From positions 1 to 13,787 of the forward strand of contig CAKQKQ010000048.1 of the NCBI GenBank assembly GCA_934249265.1: a stretch of DNA of 13,787 nt, given 5' to 3'. This document shows positions 8,698 to 13,787 of this stretch, piece after piece. Position 1 is the first letter of the stretch, and the number at the start of each line of letters is the position of its first letter. The notes under the pieces are model-generated. The model worked only from the letters and a program-made list of their open reading frames with translations, was not told the origin of the DNA and made no database searches. Source of the DNA: an uncultured Clostridia bacterium. Lineage in GTDB: Bacteria > Bacillota > Clostridia > Christensenellales > Borkfalkiaceae. The position numbers and the translations under genes are program-made.

Positions 8698-9468
8698 TTA
8701 AGCCTCTTCGGCGGAAATTTCTATCGAAACCGTGTATTTATCGCCGATTATACCAACGATAGTGTCGGTATCGTCGTTTCCGCTTTCAAATTCCCAATTC
8801 CATTCAAGGCGAAACGACCTTGAATTTTTTTTATCTATAATCACGTCGTAAACCATAAACCCGTCTTCAAACTTGTATGAAGTAAGCGTTTGCCCTTCAG
8901 ATACAAGCGAATATTTTATGGGCGGCAACGACGTGCCGTTTTCGTATTTAAATTTAAATTTTATCGTGCAACTAAGTTTTACGGTGTGAGGGTTGGTTAT
9001 CATAAACACATAAGACCCTTTATCGCCGGGTTTAATTGAACTTTTGCCGAATATATCGACGTTTGCCGTAGATTCCCACGCTCCGTCGACGTCAACCACG
9101 GTAAATTCGGGTTTTATCGGCTTTTGTAAGTTGCAAGCGAAAATGCCGAGCGAAGTACTCGCCATTACAAGCAACGTTGTGAGCAAAATTATTAAAAACA
9201 CCGTGTGGTCTTTTTTTACTTTGCCCTCTATTACCCCATAGTGATACAAATATTTTCCGTCCGTTGTAAACGCGTCGACAGCATCTTGCACTGTGGCTTT
9301 GTCGACGCGTTTGCACGAAGCGAAATAAACTTGGTTTAAGTCGTATAACTCTCCGGAACGCAAAAAACAAATTACCGCGCCGTCGGCGTCAACGATTTTT
9401 TGAGCACCCGACATAGGCGTTACGTCCTCTAAAATAGGCTCGGTTGTAAATTTTGCGTTTATTTTCAT
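8698..9468 (-). CDS. Membrane-anchored TasA-like paralogue with cytoplasmic N-domain
   Basis: This 256-aa protein has three parts. Residues 1-87 form a soluble N-terminal region with no signal sequence and no family I recognise (it contains GAVICFLRSGELYDLNQVYF). Residues 89-111 are one strongly hydrophobic helix (FLIILLTTLLVMASTSLGIF). Residues 113-256 are an extracellular beta domain. This last part follows the pattern of the TasA-like protein encoded just upstream: KPGDKGSYVF against APGTTGSMTF, IKYSLVSEG against VKWTLTKKG, LEWNWEFESGND against LTWEWLFENND, and a C-terminal strand SIEISAEEA against AISITQLAE. KVKKD before the helix favours N-inside, C-outside topology. The helix lacks the S-[KR]-[YF] junction of the exported proteins, so it probably stays anchored. 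GGAG is 7 nt before the ATG. A role as fibre anchor or nucleator, analogous to TapA but unrelated in layout, is inference. Cys112 follows IFA and resembles a lipobox, but it lies too far from the N-terminus. Confidence 0.72.
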   Translation of the reverse strand: MKINAKFTTEPILEDVTPMSGAQKIVDADGAVICFLRSGELYDLNQVYFASCKRVDKATVQDAVDAFTTDGKYLYHYGVIEGKVKKDHTVFLIILLTTLLVMASTSLGIFACNLQKPIKPEFTVVDVDGAWESTANVDIFGKSSIKPGDKGSYVFMITNPHTVKLSCTIKFKFKYENGTSLPPIKYSLVSEGQTLTSYKFEDGFMVYDVIIDKKNSRSFRLEWNWEFESGNDDTDTIVGIIGDKYTVSIEISAEEA

Positions 9469-9541
9469 ATTTCGACTCCAACGGATTTTGTTTTTCCGTT
9501 TTGTTTTTTATTTACTCCTTAATTTGTTTTTTTGATTTTCA

Positions 9542-9564
9542 TCGGCGGGGGTTTTCCCCGCCGA
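9542..9564 (-). other. Strong GC-rich intercistronic hairpin after the first gene
   Basis: CCGCCGA-type arms form a perfect 9-bp stem (TCGGCGGGG with CCCCGCCGA) around a 5-nt loop in otherwise AT-rich DNA, 79 nt after the stop of the TasA-like gene. Neither strand has a T-run after it, so a full intrinsic terminator is unlikely. It more likely protects the 3' end of a processed mRNA of the first gene, or causes partial termination, which would make the first protein the most abundant. Confidence 0.6.
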
Positions 9565-9642
9565 ATTAATCTTCGCTATCGAAAACTTAATTTCGATATA
9601 ATATTTTAAGGAGTTAAGTTCTTTGAAAATTGTTGCTTAAAA

Positions 9643-10416
9643 TTATTCAGCAAGTTGAGTGATGCTGATTGCAAGTTTAAATTCAATAGTTGTGTTCGTT
9701 CCGGTAGTGCTTACAAATTTATTGTCACCAACTTCATTTGTGCTTACAGCACCGTTAGCATTTGCAACCATACCGAGAAGAGTATCAAGAGCGTCAGCGT
9801 CGGCTACATCGTTATTTTCAAATAACCATTCCCAAGTAAGCGTATATTCTTCATCAATTGCAGTTGCGTTTGCATTGTAAGTAGTAGCAACTTTATCTAA
9901 TTCAGCCTTAATATCAGCAAGTGTACCTTCAGCAATTGCATCGGTTGTACCTTTTTTAGTAAGAGTCCACTTTACAGGAGTATAAGCAGTACCTGCAACA
10001 CCATCTTTCGTATAATTAAGAACAACGTCGTTAGTTACAGTCATATCTATCTTGATTTGAGCCTTAACTTCTGCAGTACCCGTAACTTTGAAGGTCATCG
10101 AACCGGTAGTACCGGGAGCAACACGGTTAGCGTCTGCGCTAACAGTAAGTGTAGCAGCGTCAGGGTTAGTCGCCGTGTTTACAGTGCTTTTTCCGTTGTT
10201 GTACGAATATTTCGAACCGAATAATCCGGTTGCATCTGCATCAACGGTGAAGCCCCATTTAGCAACGCTTGCGTTTGCGCTTGTTTCTTTCTTAGTAACG
10301 TACTTAGACAAAGTGTAGCCGCCGAAGCCGATTACTGCTACAAGCATGAGTAAAAGTCCGATTACAAGAATCGATCTTCTGTTGTTTTTCTTTTGTGTGT
10401 TTTGTGTTTGTCTCAT
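9643..10416 (-). CDS. TasA-like fibre protein, probable major subunit
   Basis: This 257-aa exported protein is the first gene after the riboswitch leader. It has a polar and basic N-terminus (QKKNNRR), a hydrophobic segment at residues 15-33, then GGYTLSKYV. S37-K38-Y39 is the likely SipW-type cleavage area, and the arrangement parallels the GGGTWA-AF site of Bacillus TasA. The mature part (SVAKWGFTVDAD onward) is a Thr/Ala/Val-rich beta domain with an APGTTGSMTF strand, a TWEW motif near residues 192-200 and a C-terminal AISITQLAE strand. In Bacillus, TasA forms biofilm fibres. The same role here is inferred from the signal type, the neighbouring SipW-type peptidase and first place in the operon. 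GGAGG (10426-10430) is 9 nt before the ATG. Codon use differs from every neighbour: more GCT/GCA/GTT/ACA, fewer CG dinucleotides. That fits very high expression. I do not give the symbol tasA because overall similarity cannot be measured here. Confidence 0.8.
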   Translation of the reverse strand: MRQTQNTQKKNNRRSILVIGLLLMLVAVIGFGGYTLSKYVTKKETSANASVAKWGFTVDADATGLFGSKYSYNNGKSTVNTATNPDAATLTVSADANRVAPGTTGSMTFKVTGTAEVKAQIKIDMTVTNDVVLNYTKDGVAGTAYTPVKWTLTKKGTTDAIAEGTLADIKAELDKVATTYNANATAIDEEYTLTWEWLFENNDVADADALDTLLGMVANANGAVSTNEVGDNKFVSTTGTNTTIEFKLAISITQLAE

Positions 10417-10482
10417 TTTCGAGAACCTCCATTAAAAATTTTCTTTTTTTATGCTTAAGGCTTATCTCTTCCCCCGCGAAAC

Positions 10483-10522
10483 AAAAAAAATTGCAATCGT
10501 CTTTCACGCTTGTATATTGCAA
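10483..10522 (-). terminator. Second, proximal terminator-like hairpin in the operon leader
   Basis: On the minus strand TTGCAAT (10516-10522) pairs with ATTGCAA (10491-10497), giving a 7-bp stem with an 18-nt loop. That loop can form a small CGT-GAAAG-ACG inner stem. Eight T residues follow directly (10483-10490). The stem is weak and AT-rich, so it may act only as a regulated attenuator. Its 3' arm can also pair with the duplicated GGTTGCAAT at 10563-10571. Confidence 0.45.
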
Positions 10523-10562
10523 AACAATTAATTGCCTTGCGCGTATACTCGCATTTAAGATA

Positions 10563-10582
10563 ATTGCAACCGGGCGGACTTT
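10563..10582 (-). repeat. Duplicate of the aptamer 3' segment (copy B)
   Basis: Plus-strand ATTGCAACCGGGCGGACTTT is 19/20 identical to positions 10629-10648 (copy A), which form the 3' end of the riboswitch aptamer. Copy B lies between the two terminator-like hairpins. Its GGTTGCAAT can pair perfectly with the 3' arm of the first terminator (10602-10610). Its AAAGTCC can pair, with one bulge, with GGAACTTT in the aptamer, better than copy A does. Confidence 0.8.
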
Positions 10583-10637
10583 AAAAAAAGAAAATAAAAA
10601 AGGTTGCAATAAGTACTTTTGTGTACTGATTGCAACC
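10582..10637 (-). terminator. Riboswitch expression-platform terminator
   Basis: On the minus strand GGTTGCAAT (10629-10637) and ATTGCAACC (10602-10610) form a perfect 9-bp stem. A further 5-bp AGTAC/GTACT stem follows after one mismatch, with a 6-nt loop. The hairpin is followed by TTTTTTATTTTCTTTTTTT, a textbook intrinsic terminator. Its 5' arm is the GGTTGCA that also closes the last aptamer helix, so ligand binding and termination should exclude each other. This predicts an ON switch. Confidence 0.85.
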
Positions 10638-10731
10638 GGGCGCACTTTCTTAAAATAAAGTTCCTTGGCTTTGCGTCACCACCTCACGATGGTTTTGCCA
10701 TATTCGTTTCGCAGATAAGCGTTTCGCCTAT
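10631..10731 (-). promoter_or_regulatory. Cyclic-di-GMP-I (GEMM-I)-like riboswitch aptamer
   Basis: Read on the minus strand, the leader starts with a 7-bp hairpin (10715-10731, loop AAA). Then come the GEMM-I hallmarks: TGGCAAAACC, a helix capped by the GNRA tetraloop GTGA (10684-10687), GACGCAAAGCC (10667-10677), a short P2 hairpin (ACTTT/AAAGT), and GCGCCCGGTTGCA, matching the usual GCCGGGTTGC-type 3' element. The TGGC and GCCA segments pair as expected. The residue I align with position 20 of the Vibrio Vc2 aptamer is G, which favours c-di-GMP over cGAMP, but that alignment is by eye. Differences from the consensus are four rather than three A residues after GGC and a short P2 without a clear tetraloop receptor. 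The aptamer lies between the promoter and a terminator that shares its last seven bases. Confidence 0.78.
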
Positions 10732-10741
10732 TTGCTCCTCT

Positions 10742-10770
10742 ATTATATGGCGAATTTTGTCGAATGTCAA
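10742..10770 (-). promoter_or_regulatory. Consensus sigma-A promoter of the fibre operon
   Basis: On the minus strand TTGACA (10765-10770), a 17-nt spacer and TATAAT (10742-10747) match the housekeeping consensus in all twelve positions. The expected transcription start is near 10735, about 320 nt before the first start codon and just before the riboswitch. A perfect promoter suggests constant strong initiation, with control left to the leader. Confidence 0.9.
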
Positions 10771-11292
10771 ATGTTTATTGTGATAATTGTGTGAAAATTT
10801 TTAACTTTTTGTGTTAACCGTTCCAAAAATTTCCGTCTTCTGTCCATTTTACGGCAATTTTCACTCCAAAATGTGTTTTTATATTTATATATATTATATT
10901 TACCGCCCGATGCGCGCTATATATGCGCGCTTACTTTACGTTAAACGCGCGCATTACGCTTGCTAAAATTTTTTTGTTTTGCTTTTTCTCTTTAATTTTT
11001 CCTTTTTGCGCTTTTATTCAAATTTTTTCTATTTTGTCCTTTTCTATTTCGCTCTTTTGCTTTTCAATAATGTTTTCCGCTTTTTATTAATTAATTTCCC
11101 GCCGATTAGTTTACCGCCGAAAAACAACATTTATTTTATCACTGCAAATAAAAACTAACCTCTAACCGCGTTTACATAAGCCCAATATGCGCCGAACGTT
11201 TGCAGTTATTAAACAAAAGTTTGCTTCAATTTTATCATATTTTGTCGTTTTTACGCAATACGTACGCCGTAAACGTGACAACAAGCGCGTAT
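10771..11292. other. Gene-free 522-nt spacer between regulator and fibre operon
   Basis: I see no convincing gene. From ~10965 to ~11090 the plus strand is strongly T-rich (purine-rich on the minus strand). GCGCGC-TATATAT-GCGCGC at 10912-10930 is a perfect 6-bp hairpin, with a further CGCGCGC at 10946-10952. ACTGCAAA (11141-11148) and TTTGCAGT (11199-11206) form an 8-bp inverted repeat. TTGTC (11242-11246) and GACAA (11277-11281) frame a longer imperfect hairpin just after the stop of the regulator gene. None has a T-run that would make it a clear terminator. A minus-strand TTGCGT-N18-TAAAAT near 11230-11260 is a weak promoter candidate. Confidence 0.5.
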
Positions 11293-11922
11293 TTACTCGC
11301 GTTTTTTTCTTTTGCGGAACAGCGTTGAAATGACTATCATTGCTTGCGTTGGCACACCGAGGAAAAACAGCGGCCACAAATGGAAATTCAACAGTTGAAG
11401 ATACAACGCAACGATAAGCGACCACAAAAATATGCTTAAAGTAAGCGTATTTACCCACTTTACATTGGCATTTATTCTATTAAAGCGATACAAAATAAGC
11501 GCGCTGGGGCAAACTGCCCACACGAAAAGTTGCCATATGCTTATACCTCTTATAAGCCAAACGGCAAAATAAACGAACGTTGCCACCATCCACGCCGACA
11601 ATACGCTTAAACACACCATCGCAATTTCGTTGGCGTGGTTTTCTTTTACTTCTTGATTTGTAAGCGTAACCGATTTTTCCGCCGCATTAGGCTTGATTAA
11701 ATCGTCCACTTTAAGTCCGAAAACCTCGGCAAGTGCATATAGCGCGCTTATGTCGGGTACGGAAGTTCCGTTTTCCCACTTGCTTACCGTCTTGTCGCTA
11801 TAGGCTATTTTTTCACCCAATTCCGACTGTTTAAGCCCAAACTGCTGCCGTAGTGCCTTAATATTGTTTGCAATGTTTTGTTCTATATTGTTGTCTTTGT
11901 TTTGCTCTAAAATTTCTTCCAT
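11293..11922 (-). CDS. XRE-family regulator with four-helix membrane domain
   Basis: Using the ATG at 11920-11922, this is a 209-aa protein. Residues ~17-76 form a Cro/C1-type helix-turn-helix (IKALRQQFGLKQSELGEKI, then SDKTVSKWENGTSVPDISAL), a DNA-binding domain. After a short linker (to ~residue 105) four hydrophobic helices follow (around MVCLSVLSAWMVATFVYF, WQLFVWAVCPSALILY, WVNTLTLSIFLWSLIVALYL and LWPLFFLGVPTQAMIVI), ending RKRKKRE. Membrane-bound XRE regulators of this kind are common in Firmicutes; their signals are mostly unknown. The reading frame extends upstream to 12006, and an alternative ATG at 11938-11940 has GGGG 5 nt before it. A promoter at 11931-11958 would make the 11922 start almost leaderless, so the start is uncertain. 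It is divergent from the lipoprotein gene. Control of that gene, of itself or of the fibre operon is possible but not shown. Confidence 0.82.
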   Translation of the reverse strand: MEEILEQNKDNNIEQNIANNIKALRQQFGLKQSELGEKIAYSDKTVSKWENGTSVPDISALYALAEVFGLKVDDLIKPNAAEKSVTLTNQEVKENHANEIAMVCLSVLSAWMVATFVYFAVWLIRGISIWQLFVWAVCPSALILYRFNRINANVKWVNTLTLSIFLWSLIVALYLQLLNFHLWPLFFLGVPTQAMIVISTLFRKRKKRE

Positions 11923-11928
11923 ATTTAT

Positions 11929-11958
11929 ATAATATAGCATTTTTACCCCGTTTGTCAA
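11929..11958 (-). promoter_or_regulatory. Promoter of the XRE regulator
   Basis: Minus-strand TTGACA (11953-11958) is followed after 16 nt by TATATT (11931-11936), or after 18 nt by TATTAT (11929-11934). Transcription would begin at about 11922-11925, at or next to the ATG chosen for the regulator. This implies a leaderless or nearly leaderless mRNA. Confidence 0.55.
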
Positions 11959-12272
11959 GGCAAAAAACAGCAATTCTCTTATTCGGAGAGTCGTAGTATC
12001 AAACACATAGACCGCGTTTTTATATCAAGAGACCGCTTTAAAGGGGTTTTGGGTTGTATTTTTTTATAAAAAAATGTAAAATAAGCGCGACGGATGAAAA
12101 ATAACGACTTAAAGTCAGCCGAGCGGCAAAACGAAAATTTTTGTTCGGCACGCTTTAATCGGCATAAAACGGCGGTGCGCAAAATTTGACGAAATTTACG
12201 TAATCTACCGTTCTCCGAATAAAAGAATAAACTTTGCAAAGGCAACTACACGCTTTTGCCTTCAAGGAAAAT
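11959..12272. other. Divergent intergenic region with AT-only palindrome
   Basis: No gene is supported here apart from the in-frame upstream extension of the regulator ORF. A perfect 18-bp palindrome made only of A and T (ATTTTTTT-AT-AAAAAAAT) lies at 12058-12075; it could bend DNA or bind a regulator. AGACCGC occurs twice nearby (about 12008 and 12029). No good promoter for the rightward lipoprotein gene could be picked; TTGACG near 12186 has no convincing -10 partner. Confidence 0.4.
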
Positions 12273-13787
12273 ATGAAAAACTTTTTAACGCATTGGACGA
12301 AAAAGAAAATAATTATAAGTTTGCTGGTCTTAATTTTTTCCGGCACGGCGGTTTTCGGCGCATGCACGTTTTTAGGTTCTTCGGGAGGAGCAACCGACGT
12401 TACCCCGCCGAGCAACGTTGACGACGGAACTTCTGCGCGCCCCGCGGGCAAAACGGTTGAAGACTTTTTGGACAACCCCAAGCAAAATTTATATATAGCC
12501 AACGGTGTACTAATGGAAGCGGGAAGTTTTAGCAGCATATCTAAAGGCACTACCGTTTCTACTAAAATCGGCTTTTCGGTTACGCAAGACATTTTGGCTT
12601 ACCGCGTAGTTAAAGGCGACACGGTGTACAAACTTTCTACAAGTTACGGTCTTGTAAAAATGGGCGACGAAAGGCTCGTTCACGGTAACACCTATCTTTA
12701 CCGTTCGGCAACCAAGGTCAATTCGGTAAACAGCGTCGAATGGTCGGACGCCGCGCCCAATACTCTCACTAAAGAGGCGTTTTTAAATCGTTACGGACAA
12801 AGGGGAAACGGGCTTACGGGTTATATTTTAAACGACGAAACCATACTCTCCTCTACTTACAACGGTTATGACGAACAAAGCGGACTTTACTCGTTTACTT
12901 ACACTTTAGACAACGACAAATCGCCCGCGTATCTTTTATATGAAATGCGCACCAACAGCGGCTCGAAAAATTTTGCGGAATTTAATAAAGCCGTCATCAC
13001 GGTGACAATGGATAAAGAGTGGACGGTTTACTCGATAAAAACCGACTGCGCTTACAACGTACCTATCGCGGGCGGCACGCCTTGTAAAGAAAGCATGACC
13101 GAAATTTTCAGCGATATAGGCAAAATTACCGACTATACCCAACTTCCCAAATACGATTATTTCAGCAATTACGTAGATTTCAGCGTTAACCCGCCGATAA
13201 GCGACGACAGCGACAACGGCGGAAACGTAAATCCGTCGCCGTCAGTCCCCGACGAACCAGCCGAACCGCAACCGACCGACGTACTTATGAGTATGTTTGA
13301 AAGTTATTTAAGCGGCGCGCCGTTAAACGTAAAACTCGATACCGAAGTGAGCGGTTTACCGATAAAAGCCGACCTCACCGTAAATATCGATTTAGAGGAC
13401 TTGAAAAAAATCACTTTTGCGGCTCTCACCGAGGGCGGGCTTAAATGCACTTATTCAAACAACCAAATTTATGCGGCGGTAAACGAAGTAAAACTGCGTT
13501 CGTCCGTCGAAGATATACTCGAGGCTGTAAAACGTTTTAAAAAGACGGAAATACCCTCTTTAGACTTTTCTTCACTCGATATCGACCCGTCGGAAATTTT
13601 GGAAAGCATGACGCTTGACATTAACGACGATATCGCCACGGTGCATATCCCACTTTCGCTCGGAGATATCGTTGCCGAAGTGAATTTGAGCGGAAAACAA
13701 ACGGACGACGACAGTTACGTCTTTACGGGCGCGACGGTCGAAATAAACGGCGTTGTACTCTCGCTCACGGCGCAAGACAAAACAATA
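12273..13787 (+). CDS. Large two-domain lipoprotein, 3' end outside window
   Basis: An open frame of 505 codons runs from ATG 12273 to the last base, so the gene is partial. The N-terminus (NFLTHWTKKK, then IIISLLVLIFSGTAVFGAC) is a lipoprotein signal with lipobox Cys31 (FGAC, slightly unusual at -3). Residues ~40-310 form a first beta-rich domain with repeated aromatic/polar strands. A Pro/Asp/Glu-rich linker (NPSPSVPDEPAEPQPTD) separates it from a second domain with long amphipathic strands (LNVKLDTEVSGLPIKADLTV, YSNNQIYAAVNEVKL). The second domain is suggestive of LolA/LppX-like lipid-binding folds, but I cannot assign a family. AAGGA stands 4 nt before the ATG. Codon use (GCG, ACG, GTC, AAC) matches the giant repeat protein and confirms the frame. 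It reads away from the XRE regulator, with which it shares a divergent intergenic region. A function at the outer face of the cell membrane is all that can be said. Confidence 0.82.
   Translation, partial: MKNFLTHWTKKKIIISLLVLIFSGTAVFGACTFLGSSGGATDVTPPSNVDDGTSARPAGKTVEDFLDNPKQNLYIANGVLMEAGSFSSISKGTTVSTKIGFSVTQDILAYRVVKGDTVYKLSTSYGLVKMGDERLVHGNTYLYRSATKVNSVNSVEWSDAAPNTLTKEAFLNRYGQRGNGLTGYILNDETILSSTYNGYDEQSGLYSFTYTLDNDKSPAYLLYEMRTNSGSKNFAEFNKAVITVTMDKEWTVYSIKTDCAYNVPIAGGTPCKESMTEIFSDIGKITDYTQLPKYDYFSNYVDFSVNPPISDDSDNGGNVNPSPSVPDEPAEPQPTDVLMSMFESYLSGAPLNVKLDTEVSGLPIKADLTVNIDLEDLKKITFAALTEGGLKCTYSNNQIYAAVNEVKLRSSVEDILEAVKRFKKTEIPSLDFSSLDIDPSEILESMTLDINDDIATVHIPLSLGDIVAEVNLSGKQTDDDSYVFTGATVEINGVVLSLTAQDKTI

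Noticed and set aside
9482..9510. Plus-strand ACGGA/TCCGT hairpin followed by T-rich DNA, like a rightward terminator
   Set aside because: The stem is only 5 bp and no rightward gene ends nearby.
9519..9542. Seven-codon frame (MKIKKTN) right after the GC-rich hairpin, suggesting a leader peptide
   Set aside because: The start codon touches the hairpin stem, there is no RBS, and its likeness to the next gene's MKIN start is too short to mean anything.
10304..10645. 113-codon minus-strand open frame overlapping the riboswitch leader and the fibre gene start
   Set aside because: It has no RBS, covers two terminator hairpins and overlaps the well-supported fibre gene in another frame.
10912..10930. 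GCGCGC hairpin as terminator of the XRE regulator gene
   Set aside because: No T-run follows on the minus strand, and it lies more than 360 nt from the stop codon.
11044..11130. 28-codon minus-strand frame encoding a Lys-rich peptide (MLFFGGKLIGGKLINKKRK...)
   Set aside because: It has no Shine-Dalgarno sequence and lies in a purine-rich low-complexity tract where lysine codons appear by chance.
12155..12592. 145-codon minus-strand open frame
   Set aside because: It is antisense to the lipoprotein gene, whose start, RBS, signal peptide and codon use are much better supported.

Overview
The window looks like a chromosomal segment of a low-GC Gram-positive bacterium, most likely an uncultured member of the Clostridia. 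The evidence is strong GGAGG/AGGAGG ribosome binding sites, AT-rich intergenic DNA, sigma-A type promoters, intrinsic terminators, a SipW-type signal peptidase with TasA-like substrates, and a GEMM-I type riboswitch. The genus cannot be named from the sequence alone.

Layout. Positions 26-10736 read leftwards (minus strand) as one probable transcription unit of six genes. It starts at a perfect TTGACA-N17-TATAAT promoter (10742-10770) and has a ~320-nt leader. The leader holds a cyclic-di-GMP-I (GEMM-I)-like aptamer, a classic terminator whose 5' arm overlaps the 3' end of the aptamer, a near-perfect second copy of that aptamer segment, and a second terminator-like hairpin. The genes follow in this order: a TasA-like fibre protein (257 aa), a membrane-anchored TasA-like paralogue with a cytoplasmic N-terminal domain (256 aa), a SipW/ER-type signal peptidase (202 aa), a second TasA-like exported protein (250 aa), a third exported protein (329 aa), and a 2001-aa secreted GLUG-like repeat protein. 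To the right, a 209-aa XRE regulator with a membrane domain (11293-11922) also reads leftwards. It is divergent from a large lipoprotein gene (12273 to beyond the window end) that reads rightwards.

How the genes may work together (inference). When c-di-GMP is high, the aptamer should hold the sequence needed for the terminator, so transcription continues into an extracellular-matrix operon. The signal peptidase would mature the fibre-type proteins, three of which share a hydrophobic segment ending in S-[KR]-[YF]. The membrane-anchored paralogue may tether or nucleate fibres, and the 2001-aa protein may be a matrix adhesin. The first structural gene has visibly different codon use and is followed by a strong non-terminator hairpin, both consistent with a major subunit made in excess.

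The most interesting parts are the duplicated riboswitch 3' segment with its two terminator-like hairpins, and the membrane-anchored TasA paralogue that carries an unrecognised cytoplasmic domain.
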